From contig OV884056.1 of assembly GCA_930367215.1 (NCBI GenBank), positions 317,098,709 to 317,162,708 of the forward strand: a stretch of 64,000 nucleotides of DNA. Reading direction: 5' to 3'. The stretch is from Pollenia angustigena (taxonomy: Eukaryota; Arthropoda; Insecta; Diptera; Polleniidae). Below the pieces are notes generated by a model. The model was given only the letters and a program-made list of their open reading frames with translations. It was not told the origin of the DNA and did not search any database. A program made the position numbers and the translations under genes. Shown piece after piece: positions 20,717 through 32,285 of the stretch; the stretch's first letter is position 1; every line of letters starts with the position of its first letter.

Positions 20717-21696
20717 CTAACTCCACGTCTACAACTGACATGATTTGCTGTTATAACAATGTTATAAAAGCGTTGTTAAAACATTTGCATTAACAACCGT
20801 GTTATAACATGAGAAAAACTCTAACATCGTCAGGTGATTATTGTTTTAGCCTACACGCCATTTTTGAAAAAAATTAGTTAGGAATGGATTATATATGGCT
20901 TCAATGTTCTCCTTCATTTTCCAAAATCCATTTTTTGATATCTCGTATAGAATCTGAGATATTTAGTATCGACTTTGGTCTACATCCACATTTTTTAGGT
21001 TTATTGAATATTAAATTGCTACATATTACAATTTTTTGCATATGCAGCAAATTTTGCATACAAACATAACAAAATTATACTTTACTATTGCTTTGCTCCA
21101 TTCGAATAATGAACAACGTAGGTCAAAATAAAACGTCACAATAGTTAAAATTTATTGGACACAACAAAACTAATTGTTGAACATTGATTTGCGCTATCTA
21201 ACATATATTTTCATTCCATATTATGTTGGATCTGTAGTTCGGGGCTTATAGGAATGAGTTAAGTAATTATCACCATTCTAAAACATACCAGCCTTTCCCT
21301 GTAAATCTCTATTAACTATCAAATTCATTGACTTACGTTGCTCCCCGTCAAAGAAAACGTCATAATACGAAATAAAATTTGATATGGAGCACAAAACGAC
21401 AACATGATATTTTAGAAAAACCATTAAAACTTTGGATTTATTGCATGTAAATTCATGAAAATGTAAAGTTTTGTTAAAAACATACGTAGCAATCAATTAG
21501 GAGCGTTTAAAAAAATCTATCAGGTAGTTTTTGAGAAAATTTACTATAAACCTATTTAATCGTTTTTCTCAAAACCGACTTGATGGCTTATAGGCTAAAA
21601 CAATAATCACCTGACGACATGATGAGTATATACTAAGCACTAACATCATATTAGTGTTAATGTTAAGTATTTTATGTTAGTTGTAGACTGCGTGAA
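20717..21696. mobile_element. Outer TIR element enclosing 20828-21616
   Basis: CACG..TCTACAACTGACAT (about 20722) is inverted near 21674-21696 (ATGTTAGTTGTAGACTGCGTG). Palindromic GTTATAAC-type repeats lie between. The pairing is imperfect; boundaries are approximate. Confidence 0.4.
20828..21616. mobile_element. TIR element, 789 bp (CGTCAGGTGATTATTG ends)
   Basis: CGTCAGGTGATTATTGTTTT at 20828 is perfectly inverted at 21616 over about 25 bp. ACAT flanks both sides (20824-20827 and 21617-21620), a possible 4-bp duplication. Internal frames show no known domain. Confidence 0.72.
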
Positions 21697-22029
21697 ACGC
21701 ACATATTGACGACAGATTTTGCGGAAATTTTTTTGTCGGATAGATTTTCGTCAGATTTTCATGTGAATGAATCGTACGATTCTGTAGGATAGAAAAAACC
21801 AAGGACCGTTATGGTTATTGGTGATATCTGGAAAATTATTTTTTGGTCTTGTAAAAAAACATTTGTCAACGTAACTATAAAAGGTCGAATTAATCTTAAA
21901 AATAAAATTTTGTTTGTCAGTCATAAAATAAAACTCAAGTAGAGTAGAGGTTTGTATCGTGTCTGGTGTCATTGGAAAACAAATTCCAACGGACGTAAAA
22001 AAGCTTTCTTTTAAAGGCTCAACCATAAT

Positions 22030-22235
22030 ATGCATGGCCTAGCTTAACCTACTGTCAAAAATTAACAAAAAGTCTCTCAAATGTACTTAAGAAAACAAAA
22101 ACAAAATAAACATATGATTCCGTATGGAATGTGCGATAAGATTCGCACCTTGATTAAGCAAATGACAGTTTCATTAAACTTAGCAAAAAGTTTCCTTAAG
22201 TTCAATATGGTTTGTCTGACATAATTAACATGCAT
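22030..22235. repeat. Dispersed repeat shared with 45391-45580
   Basis: TGATTCCGTATGGAATGTGC, GATAAGATTCGCAC and TTCATTAA..AAGTTCAATATG match 45462-45525 in order (ATTCCGTACGGAATGTGCGA there). No ends are defined. ATTCCGTAYGGAAT is itself palindromic. Confidence 0.6.
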
Positions 22236-22573
22236 TCCCACATTTGCTGAATCCAACTAAAGCACATTATGGTGGGCCTTAAGACTTTCACCCTGTCTTT
22301 TAGGTGAAAAAGAACTCTTAATTGTTAAGTAAAGTTCACCAGAGATTCTGAAGGAGGACTTCAATAAGAATCTACTGGTATATGGCAGTATTGGTCTCTG
22401 TTGACTCTAACATGGAAAGTTTTTGAGTGTCAATTTTCTGGATAACCGGTAAATAAATTTTATTCAGGCATTTCATGGGCGAATATAATGCGAATTGACT
22501 AGAAACTGGGGCCAAGTCACCCCAAATTAAAAGTTCGGAAAGTAGTACACCGATTACAAAAAAGCAGTACAAT

Positions 22574-22720
22574 TAAGCTTTGTTTACAATCAAAAAAACA
22601 TTTGTACTTGTTGTTCTTAATAGACCCACAATTTCTTTTGCAACCACACACATTTGCAAATTTTAGCCAAAACTTATGAATACCAAGTGAAAATGTTTTT
22701 TTGATTGTAAACGAAGCTTA
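22574..22720. mobile_element. Fold-back MITE, ~147 bp
   Basis: TAAGCTTTGTTTACAATCAA at 22574 is inverted at 22720 over about 30 bp with one mismatch. Confidence 0.65.
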
Positions 22721-22741
22721 AAGGAAAAACCTAAAACCATA

Positions 22742-23376
22742 ACATAAAACTTATTATGGCGATTTCTTTTCTGAGAAAAATGTTGCATTAATGTTACATG
22801 TTCTACATTTTTGTGTTCGTTTGTACAAAAAATACAACTGTGGGAAAAATTTTCAAGTTCTTTTGTGAATATGTTAATGAAAAACGTGCAAAACATGTTG
22901 CATATTTTACCCTTACTTTTACTTAAGGTGTTCATACTGCCCTGTTCTACAACTTTGGTACTTGCTATTTTCTTTGTAGAACAAATGCTTTATTTTGTTT
23001 GTCATAATTCATAACGCTTATAACTTTGTAAACAATTTGTTTTAGAACAAAATATAAAATATTTACACATTAAAATCAAAAAAAGTCTATTTATATTATA
23101 AACGTTTTAATTTTTATACGCCATTAGTGATGTTAATATTTGTTTCCAACCCGTAATAGCGTGCAGCAACCGCTTAAATAGCTTTAAAAATCGCTCATTA
23201 AGTACATTAATGATGAAAGTGTATTAGTTGTAAATAAAAGCACTAATTGTGTTCTATTGAAATTGCACAACATGTAACACTTCGAGTGATTATAGGTAAC
23301 ATTAGAAAATGTAACATGTATATACTGTAACATATTTTTCTCAGAAAAGAAATCGCCATTAATAAGCATAAAATGG
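22742..23376. mobile_element. TIR element with ~65-bp ends
   Basis: ATGGCGATTTCTTTTCTGAG at about 22756 is inverted at about 23357 over 26 perfect bases. Pairing extends on both sides through TTACATG and AAAACTTATT. The 635-bp body has no recognised coding sequence. Confidence 0.65.
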
Positions 23377-23640
23377 ATCAAACAAAAAACATGTTGCTTA
23401 AATTGTTTCCCTTTTTTAATTACTTCTAGCAAAAAATATTATTTTTGTATACGTATTATTTTGTAGAAATTTACAAAAGCTGTCTAATATTTTATCCATG
23501 TACATATTGTCATCACACCAGAGGTTTTTAAATAATTACATAAGCATCCAAAATCAACTCAGGAAATTTTCATGTTGTTTTTGTAAATATTGTATAACTG
23601 TAACCATCTGCTTTTTTGTTATTAACTCAGCTGTTTAATA

Positions 23641-23753
23641 TCTTTATTGTTTCTATGTGTGAAACAGCGATGCTGGATAAAAAATCAAAAAATTTAGATA
23701 TGATGGTTAACATACATCCAGCGCAAGTATACGAGTGAATTTGCCAGCATGAT
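23641..23753 (+). repeat. Dispersed repeat shared with 28984-29100
   Basis: CGATGCTGGATRAAAAATCA, AAAAATTTAGATATGA and CCAGCGCA appear in the same order in both places. Only this core is shared. In this copy a fold-back MITE (23754-23910) follows directly. Confidence 0.6.
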
Positions 23754-23910
23754 GAATGTGTATTCCAAGTCAAATTACAATCTATAAAGCCTACATACTT
23801 TAATAGGCCCATTTTATCAATATTTTTCAGGAATATTTTTCTATGCACTATCAGAATTTTTGTTTATTATTTGGCTTTATGGATTATAATTTGACTTGGA
23901 ATACACATTC
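23754..23910. mobile_element. Fold-back MITE, 157 bp
   Basis: GAATGTGTATTCCAAGTCAA at 23754 pairs with its inverted copy ending at 23910 over 38 bp, two mismatches. The loop is AT-rich. Confidence 0.75.
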
Positions 23911-24044
23911 GAATTAAGATGAAATTTTATAACAAATTTTATTTAATTAAGGCCAAAACCTTATTAATTTTTAATTAAAAGTATCAAAAACTGTAAATAT
24001 AAACAAAACTTTGACATAAGATTGAACCAACAATGCAAGAGCAA

Positions 24045-24200
24045 AAAGGGCTGATCTCCAAAACGTCAATTGCTTTGTATAATTTTAACAAGAAAACTTA
24101 TTTCAAAGAATCAAATAAATTTTAATTTTTAAGTTAAAGCAAAATATTCACATGTTTGTTCATATCTGTGCCATTTTAACCAAACATCTTAAGTCGAGAT
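24045..24200. repeat. Fragments of two MITE families
   Basis: GGCTGATCTCCAAAACGTCA (24050) matches the end of the family at 32889-33497. CCATTTTAACCAAACATCTTAAG (24172) resembles the CATTTTGACAAAACATCTTA end of the family at 32720-32881. Confidence 0.45.
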
Positions 24201-24225
24201 ACAATAGCAAACAAGTTTTTAACCC

Positions 24226-24960
24226 CGGGTCTCCACGTAGCAATATTTATTGCGGCAAATGTCAAATTTGATTTCTCCATAAAATTTGCGACGTATAGAC
24301 CGCATATTGCTATGAGTGGCAATCCATTGCGCAATGATTGCTCTTCTTATTGCTTGAGCAATTATTGCTTAGCAATCTGCTGTCAAATCAGTTGTAATTT
24401 ATCTGACATTTCATTTCTCTGTACGGTTGTTTATTTGTTAGTGTGTTTATTTATTAAAAAAAGCAATTAAGAAAAAGCCGCCAAGTGAAAAAATACTTCA
24501 ACAAAATACAGAAAAAGTGTTTATATATTATATTTTTAAATAAACGTCAATATTAACAAAAACAAACGACACATTTGTTTTTTTTTTTTTTTTTTGTATA
24601 TTTTTAATTTTTCAATAGAACAATACAAGTTTTAGGCTTTTTTTCATACGCAAGTAAACAAAAAAGTAATACAAAACACAGCTACGACAATTGCAATTAA
24701 TTATTTTATTTTATTAATTTAATTTATTGATTTAAAAAGAAAATTTAACAATCACTTCAAAACACAACATGAAACATTTGTTATAAATAAAGGCACAAAA
24801 CTTTATACAACTACTCGCGGTGAAAATTGCAAATTTATGGCAAAGCAATAACAAGTGTTATCCAGCAATATAATCAGCAATTATTGCTCCATTGTTCTGT
24901 CATTGTTCTGCCGACGTTATTGCTTGTACTTAGCAATAAAAATTGCTACGTGGAGTCCCA
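24226..24960. mobile_element. TIR element, ~735 bp, with GCAAT-rich subterminal regions
   Basis: GGGTCTCCACGTAGCAATAT at 24226 is inverted at 24960 (24 of 27 match). Both subterminal ~150-bp regions are packed with GCAAT/ATTGC motifs. A central region (about 24420-24560) reads like untranslated leader sequence, but no transposase frame remains. No target duplication is visible. Confidence 0.7.
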
Positions 24961-25057
24961 GCGTAAGAGAACTCTGTAAAAAAATCTTTTTTATTAAAAC
25001 TGGCGTTTTTCCATTTTATAAAGTTTTCAGCATTGACCAACTGAAGTACTAAAAAAT

Positions 25058-25293
25058 TCAGTCCGTTTTTTAAACAACTGTGTTTGCAACGACGAGTAAA
25101 TTATTCTTCATTTTCATTTATTTTGTGATAAAAAAAGTGTGAAGAAATTAAGAACTATTTTAAAAGAAATTGGTGCGCCAATATAAGAAAATTGTTCCAT
25201 TAAAATTATTTAATTTTGTGTTTATATTAAAAAGTGTTTCAGTTTGTGTAAATAAAAAAGGAAAAATTCCAATCTTGTTTTTTTTTTCATGTG
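25058..25293 (+). promoter_or_regulatory. Candidate Pol II start site and non-coding first exon
   Basis: TTCAGTCC (A at 25060) matches the fly initiator TCAKTY. CAACGACGAG lies 27-36 bases downstream, where a downstream promoter element would be. The region then reads like AT-rich untranslated leader up to CAT|GTGAGT at 25290/25291, a strong splice donor. The nearest downstream host gene is the phosphatase 23 kb away. It could equally be part of a transposon. Confidence 0.25.
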
Positions 25294-25940
25294 AGTGATA
25301 AAAACGGACGTAGAAAAAAAAATAATTGAAAAGGCAAGTTTGTTTTTATTATAAAATAGAACATTAAAAAATACGCATTTAATTAAACAAAATTGTTTAA
25401 AAAACTTATAACAACAATGAAAAATGTATTTAAAACAAAAATTAATATGTATGTATTAATATGCGGAATTTTTTATAAAACTACCCAAATGGAAAACATA
25501 ACCAAACAAAATTTCGCAGTTTTTTTTTTGCTGAAAATAAAAATATAAAACCAGACAGGCGGTTGTTATTTTCATAAAATTAAGTTGTTTATATTTTGGA
25601 CATTTATTCATTTTGTTAGAAAGTGTGTTTGGATTTTATTTAATGAGCGCTTTAGTTAAAAATAACGAAAAAAAAAAAATTCAGACCACACGAATTAATG
25701 CTCCTTGCCAAACGATGCAAATTATTGGCCAGCGATGTTGTCATATTGTTTTCTAATTTTAGAATCTTATAAAACAGTATTGTTGCCAGCGTTGCCGTTT
25801 TGCTTACTTTTAACCAAAATTGGTTCCTTGTTTTCCAATGTGTAATTGTGTACATGGTCTAATTAGTAGGCCCGCGTAAAACTACTAAAATGTAATATAC
25901 ATTTTTTTTGGTGTCTTCATTTTTGGGCCTTTTTTGGCTG
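25294..25940. other. Unassigned AT-rich stretch
   Basis: Nothing recognised; consistent with intron or intergenic DNA. Confidence 0.4.
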
Positions 25941-26575
25941 AAGTGCACTTTACGGGGCGTACGAAAAAAAAATGTCCTACCCGATACATAATAAAAAAAG
26001 AAAAAAACCATAATTAAAATTTAAGGGGGCTAAGGCCCGTGGTGCCCTCTGGACCCAAAAAACTGCCCCGCCCACTTTGTGATATACTCAAATAAAAGGT
26101 AATTTGCTAACGATTGCAAATATGTATTTTGTTTTTGTGTTCGCACATTATTTTCATCTCTAGGTTAATTTAAATATCTTTTAGGTGCAGAAAAGCTTTA
26201 GTTAGCGAAGCCGGTGTTTGTTATACCATAGAGGATAAAATCCTTGCGCACGGCCGAAGGCCGGCTATGCAGAGAAGCTTTAGTTAGCGAAGCCGGTCTT
26301 TGTTATACCATAGAGCAGAAAATTCTTGCGCCCGGCCGAAGGCCGGCTATGCAGAGAAGCTTTAGTTAGCGAAGTCGGTTTTTTTTATTCCACAGAGGAG
26401 AAAATTAATGCGCCCGGCCGAAGGCCGGCTACGCAGAAAATAATTCTTTAGCACATCGGAAAAAGGCTATTAGTTACAAAAAAAAATTTTAATTGTGGTT
26501 TTTTTCATTTTTTATTCTGAATCGGAAAGCATATATTTTTTTAATTTTTTTTCGTACGCCCCGTAAAGTGCACTT
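25941..26575. mobile_element. TIR element, ~635 bp (CGGGGCGTACG ends)
   Basis: AAGTGCACTTTACGGGGCGT at 25941 is inverted at 26575 over 31 bp. Since AAGTGCACTT is itself a palindrome, the true transposon end may be CGGGGCGTACG with TA on both sides. The 82-bp triplication lies inside. Confidence 0.72.
26194..26440 (+). repeat. Three tandem 82-bp units with a CCGGCC palindrome
   Basis: AGCTTTAGTTAGCGAAGYCGG starts at 26194, 26276 and 26358, giving an exact 82-bp period. Each unit ends with CGGCCGAAGGCCGGCT, a GC-rich hairpin that stands out from the AT-rich background. A single related unit start, AGCTTTAGTTAGCAAAGCCG, is at about 47970. Confidence 0.88.
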
Positions 26576-26579
26576 TTGC

Positions 26580-27517
26580 CCCTTTTTTCCATTCCTTTTC
26601 AGTGGACTCATAATTTCTTTGATTTATTTCATACTGATATATCACTCAAACGTTGGGATTTGTTATTTAATTATTAATTATTTAATTTTTTTGTGATTTA
26701 TTACCTTTTTCCAGTTTGGGACTTATTTCATTTATTTTGGTATTAATTTTATTGGGAGTCATTGAACTGGGACTTGTTGGCCATGTGATTTATTTCGCGG
26801 TGCCTTAAACATTGTGTATAAATCATTGATTACGTTAAATGGAACAACACAATTAGCTTACTTGTCTTTTAATAAATTTTTCTTAAAATTCTTATGTCAA
26901 GTTTTCCAGTTTTTTTTGTCTTGGTTAAATTGGGTTTAAGGTTGTGCGTCTTTGTTTCCGTTGATTGAGCAAACAATTAAAAAATTTTTTGCACTTTTGT
27001 TTCCACCATTCATTCTACTCATGTTTTATACCTATCATTTACCTATTTTTTATAATCTATGTATTTTGATAATAGTTTGTTTTCGTATGCAAGATTTAAT
27101 TTATTTGGACTGTCAAAATGTTCGAAAAATCGGTATAGGCTTTGACGCCTGCATGGTACAAACAATCACAATTTCTTCTTTTGTTACATATGTACATTAG
27201 GGATATAACTTTTTAACAATTTTTTAAAATATCAAAATTGGCATAGCACAGTCCGATAGAGCATAAACAACTTTACGGGAACGTATATTTATTTTTTCGC
27301 TAAGGTCAAAATAGTTCACGCACCAACCGCAATGAAGTTTTGAAAATTTTTAATTTTCTTTTTGGTTAAGAAATATTAATAATACATTTATTTAAAACAA
27401 AAAATAGCTCAAGTATGAAATTTCATTAATATTTGGAGATGGTAAGAGATTTTTCCGCAAACTAAAAGGTATCTTTAACCTTGTTTAACAAAAAAAAATT
27501 AAAAAAAAATACCGTAT
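26580..27517. other. Unassigned AT-rich stretch
   Basis: The frame at 26952-27200 is hydrophobic and without known domain. No repeat recognised. Confidence 0.4.
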
Positions 27518-27689
27518 AAAATTATGAATATTGGTATTTCCACAGAAATGTCTACTTTTTGTCACGTAACGTCACCAACCATTTTTAATCGTTTCTCAAA
27601 GAATAATGAAAATATTATTTACTTTTTTTGCATTTGGGTACGTGACAAAAAGAGAGATTTTCTGTGGAAGTGCCCATATTCAAAATTGC
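27518..27689. mobile_element. Fold-back MITE, ~172 bp
   Basis: ATTATGAATATTGGTATTTC.. at 27521 pairs with its inverted copy ending near 27689 over about 52 bp, including CTTTTTGTCACGTA. A few mismatches suggest moderate age. Confidence 0.7.
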
Positions 27690-28240
27690 ATTGGTTTAGA
27701 AAAACCAATTGGTGAGTGAACTTTTTTAAGAAAAATTATAAGAAAAGATTATGATTTTCGTGGTTACTAGGACATGGTTCACCTCATGGTACTATGCCAA
27801 AAAATTGGTTATGCCCCTAATGTACATATATATTTTTCCACTGAAGTACAAGTACAATAGTAAAATGTTTGGTTACTTTTTGGCTTTTGTTTCCTTTTTA
27901 CATTTTGGTTACAAATTTTTTTTGGTCGTGGCAACGCTGATTTCAGCTATAGAGTTTTATATTCTGAATACATACATATAATGCAAATCATATAACGTAA
28001 TAATATTTAAATTATTTTACACCTTAATTAAGAAAAACCTAATGATTAAAAGTTTTTATTTAAGAATGATATAATTAATGCATTTTACGTTGTATACTAT
28101 GCATTTTACTTATATTTTTGTATGATTTAATTATTTTAATTGTAAGATCAGTGCTGCCAGAAGTGGAAAAAATCAGACATGCAAGTTTTCTTTCTTCAAA
28201 TTTGTTTAGTCAGTTTTTCTCTTAATCATAATTACAAATA
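27690..28240. other. Unassigned AT-rich stretch
   Basis: Nothing recognised. Confidence 0.4.
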
Positions 28241-28359
28241 CAGCCCAATTATGAATAAAAAATCCCCAGGACCTTTTTCCCATTTTTACAATTGAATTAA
28301 CATTGCAAAAATGTGAGAAGTAGAAAATTCCCGGTGAATTTTTATTCATAATTGGGCTG
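28241..28359. mobile_element. Mini-MITE, 119 bp (CAGCCCAATTATGAATAAAA ends)
   Basis: CAGCCCAATTATGAATAAAA at 28241 is inverted perfectly at 28359. ATA flanks both sides (28238-28240 and 28360-28362), a plausible 3-bp duplication. Confidence 0.75.
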
Positions 28360-28983
28360 ATATACTTTATTCATTATTAAAGCATATTCTTAATATTTTC
28401 AATGCGCACATTTTTTAATAGTAAATGCACAAAATTCAAAAAAATAATAAATATAATGTTGAAACTTTGAGATAAAAAATATATTTTAATTCAGTAGCAC
28501 TGTAGAGAGAAAACAATAGTAGAATCTAGCAATATTAACGCAAAACGACATAGATATAATTAAAAAGCTATGCTGCAGACATATCAATTCTGTTAGAAAC
28601 ATCGAAATGAAATTTCTCTAATAAAATATTAGGTGCACTGTATAAAACCATTTTGTTGAAAAATATAATTTCCTCAGATCTACAAATCGATTAAAACTGC
28701 ATTTTAGCAGTTCCTGTTAATAGCTTACATTTAAAAGTCAATATATTTAAAAAATTTTATTTTTTGGAATATTAGTTGTTAATTCGAGTCGGAAGTTAAG
28801 TTGTTATTTTGTACAATAATTAAAAACGGGGGCAACATTGGCACTGGCAACACTGTTTAATACCAATGATAACAAAGCAAATGTTGCCAGCTCAGATCCC
28901 AATTTTACCCAAGCGTTCCCGTTCTCTAAAGGCCTAAATACATTGATCAAAGTACTCATCAAGCATTGTGGTAGTATTAGTGA
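28360..28983. other. Unassigned
   Basis: Nothing recognised up to the repeat core shared with 23641. Confidence 0.4.
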
Positions 28984-29100
28984 AAATGTGTTTGTATGTG
29001 TCACACCGACGATGCTGGATGAAAAATCAAAAAATTTAGATATGACGGCGAATATTACGCCCAGCGCACAAACACAATAAATTCGCCCGCTGGACAAGCA
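28984..29100 (+). repeat. Dispersed repeat, second copy of 23641-23753
   Basis: CGATGCTGGATGAAAAATCA, AAATTTAGATATGACGG and CCCAGCGCA are shared in order with 23666-23727. Confidence 0.6.
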
Positions 29101-29136
29101 CTTGACAAGTGTATTAGGCCATTAACATATGTTAAT

Positions 29137-29523
29137 ACAGTAGAATCGCGAAAAGCATAATTCTCGGAAAAGTTAATCTCGCGGATAAGATAACCGAATT
29201 TAAGCGTCCCTGCGTCGTCCTAAAAAGTTAACTTTTATTTAACTTTTCTGAACGTTTAAATAAAAAAAACATTCGAAATATTAAGAAAGAAGAGATTTTA
29301 AAGAGATATTTAACGAAAACGATTAGTGTTGGATTATGGATCTCAAAAAAATATTTTTTTTTTTGTAATTTTCGAGGCAGATCCTAAAACACATGGATCT
29401 GCCTCGAAAATTACAAAAATGTATATGTATATTTCATATTTAAGCCCGCTAAGAAAAGTTAATAGTTCGAAAGAGTTAACAACCCTTGGGACATTTTTTG
29501 TTAATTTTTTCGGGATTCTACTG
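29137..29523. mobile_element. pogo-like (Tc1/mariner) MITE, 387 bp
   Basis: CAGTAGAATCGCGAAAA at 29137 is inverted as TTTTCGGGATTCTACTG ending at 29523, with TA on both sides (29135-29136 and 29524-29525). TA targets with CAGTxGAATC-like ends are characteristic of pogo/Tigger elements. An internal 24-bp perfect hairpin is described separately. Confidence 0.78.
29361..29418. repeat. Perfect 24-bp hairpin inside the pogo-like MITE
   Basis: TTTTGTAATTTTCGAGGCAG.. (29361-29384) and its exact reverse complement (29395-29418), with a 10-base loop. It would fold in RNA of either strand. Confidence 0.85.
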
Positions 29524-29633
29524 TATTAATAATACCAAATATTGGGTAAATGAGAGCGACTTTGTGAGAGAAATAATCTTTTTTTTTTTTTTTTGCAAAA
29601 AGAGCCCACACTTTTTAAAATTGCATATCTGTG

Positions 29634-29850
29634 GCACTTTGGCAAAACATCTTAAGTCAAATTTAAAAAGTTGAAACGTTGGGAAAATATGGATTAAATG
29701 CATATTTAATTACATATAGAACTTTAGACCGTTTAAGCTGAAATAAAATCAAATTAAATGAAAACAATGTTGTTAATCACACGAATTTTCATTCAAAACA
29801 TTTTTGTTTACGTTTTAAAAATTTTGTATTATAAACGAAATTTTTCTTTA
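29634..29850. repeat. Partial copy of the MITE family at 32720-32881
   Basis: GGCAAAACATCTTAAGTCAA, ATTTAAAAAGTTGAAA and ATTTTCATTCAAAACATTTT are shared in order with 32720-32810. The inverted right end is not recognised here. Confidence 0.55.
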
Positions 29851-30216
29851 AATTTGGTTTATTTTTTTAAAAAATTATTATTTAATACATATTATGTATT
29901 TTATAAAAATAATTTTTTCACCAAGTTTTTTTGGAAATACATATTGCTGTTGCCTAATGAATTTGTCTTAGATCCTTGTAGTTTCTACTAAATAATCCAC
30001 AGCATCTTTGAAGACGAAATTATGCCGTAAAGCAAAAAAAATTGTTTATCAGTACCGACTGTATGATTATTGCAGATTAGAATTAGTCTCAAGTGAACCA
30101 CGATAGACGGCACGTTTTGTCCTTTTTCTTGGTCGATTAAATAAATGCACGAAACAATGCACGGTAGCATGTTCAAAAGAGAACGAAGGAAATATGTATG
30201 TACATATATGTATGTT

Positions 30217-30584
30217 AGGACGGGTTGATTTGTATGGATGAAAAAAATTAAAAATCTTAGAGCAAAACGTTATCTACATAAAATTCTCCGAAGAAACCAA
30301 GGCTCTAAATTCAAAATTTTTTTTACTGGGTGAACATTTTTTTTAATGCAAAAAAATTTTGAGTGTAGAAAAATATAAAGTGCAAAAGAATTATCTTACT
30401 AAACAATTTTTTTCAGAAAATTAGATTTCTTTTTGGAAAAAGAATTCATACAGAATTTTCAAGTCGAGAGGCGCGGATTAGAATTTTATTTTAAATACAT
30501 GGCTTCTTTGGATATTTTTCTTAGAATTTTATGGAGTTTACGTTTAGCTATACGATTTAAAAAAAAAAAAAATCGTTCCGCCCT
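30217..30584. mobile_element. Degenerate long-TIR element, 368 bp
   Basis: AGGACGGGTTGATTT at 30217 pairs with AAATCGTTCCGCCCT ending at 30584 (11 of 15). A second paired block is CATAAAATTCT..GAAACC. TATGTATGTT flanks both sides (30207-30216 and 30585-30594), though this motif belongs to a local microsatellite, so the duplication is not conclusive. Confidence 0.5.
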
Positions 30585-30594
30585 TATGTATGTT

Positions 30595-32279
30595 TATTAG
30601 ACAATTAGAAATAAAAAAAAAATATTTGGAAACACATCGTGAAAACGCAAATTGTTTTTGATAGCATGTCTAAAAGAGAATGAATAAAACAAACTTGTAT
30701 GATAAAACAACGTAATTATGTATGTACTTTTATTTTACAATAAAATAATTCTGCTAGAAAACGATAAAAATGTCAGCTAACAAATCAGAATTTCCTGTAC
30801 CATTTTTATTAGATTTCTGTCATATTTCTATCAGAATTGCAGGCAAAAAACCCCTAATTTCCCACAACGTGTCTGCCAGAATTCATGTCAAAAACTGTAT
30901 ATATTTTTGGGTCGGAAATCTGATAGAATTCGTATACGATTCCGACTTTTTTTGTCGATATATTCGGAAGAAGTCTGACTATTTTGCTGGCTGGATAGTT
31001 AGTGCATACATTGAAAAATGGGGAGAAAAGTTTTTCAACGTTTTAAGGGCTAAGCTAAAAATAAAATTTTTAACATCCTAATAAGATTTTGTGGGGTCGT
31101 TGGTGAAACGTTAAGCGAGTAATACAAAAAATTGTGTAAATTATGCAAATAGTAAATGTCACTTAAGGTATTCCGTAAATTTTTCTTACCCTTGCAACAG
31201 TGCAAAATAGCATAGTTGCACTTAATTGACGGGAGCTTCTTATTTTGTTTACACCTTTAATTTTCAGCTATTCCGAAAAAAAAATTTTAAACTACACACC
31301 TTATATTTGACAATATCCTAAGATGCGTTCACCTGCCATTATTAAAAAAAAATCTTTGTAATAAATTTGAACCCAATGTTTAATTTACAAATATAAATTA
31401 TAACTTATCTACCACAAATTTTTTTTTCAGACAAGTATTCCAGTATTTTTATATATTCTGCTTCTTCAATTTTTTTAAAGCTCTTTATTCACTCGAATGA
31501 TTTCCAGAACATGGCTGAATATCTTCAAAAGAATTTTCAAATCTTCAAGAAAATTTTTAGAAATTCCCTAATAATCAATTTGCGGATAATTTCCCAAATT
31601 TGGCAACACTGCTTTGGCGGTTTATTTGTTTTGCTCGGTTGCATTTTCCTACAGTGATAATTTTATTGATGGCGCACTTTTCAAGTATCAGATCAAACAA
31701 CAAACACATTAAACAATGACGTAATAGAAGTAGATAATAGCTAAAGTCTAAAATTGCATATACTTTTGAAATATAGTTTTTTTTTATGACTAATAAAAAA
31801 CAAAAGTGTGTGATTCACAAAAAAAAAAAAAAAAAATATTTAATAAGGATATCTAAATATGTACTTAACTAATTTAAACTGATAGGGGACAAATTGTTTG
31901 CAAGAAAATCGGTAGTTGAAAACCAGTCGTTTTTAAGAAATCGGTATTTTGATTATAGTAAACTTCTTAAAAATGACATACACGACTACAAACTTACTGT
32001 GTTTAACATTGTCGTTGGTGTAAATTTCAATTCATATCGACAAAAATTTCAAACGATTACGACTAAGATCATATCAACATCTCTCCTAATAAGGCTTAAT
32101 ACATATTTCTTAAGTTTCGAAAAAAATTAATAAATGATTATAAAATGAATATGTAATAGTAAAAACTGGTTTCAATTTGCATTAAATCTAATGGAAATGG
32201 AGCTCTTTAATTCACCAGATATTTATTTTTTATTTTTATATTTTAGAATTTCGATGGAAACTATATTTTTAAAAACCCT
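30595..32279. other. Unassigned AT-rich stretch with a MITE end
   Basis: ATTCACTCGAATGATTTCCAGAACATGGCTG at 31488-31518 resembles the right end of the MITE at 55898-56156. The 103-codon frame at 30770-31081 and the 78-codon frame at 31894-32130 show no known domain or codon signature. Confidence 0.4.
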
Positions 32280-32285
32280 GGGGCT

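Noticed and set aside
30207..30594. 10-bp target duplication TATGTATGTT as proof of insertion
   Set aside because: The motif is part of a TATG microsatellite and could match by chance; kept only as weak support.
30770..31081. 103-codon frame with an ATG
   Set aside because: No recognisable domain and composition follows the surrounding AT-rich DNA; probably chance.
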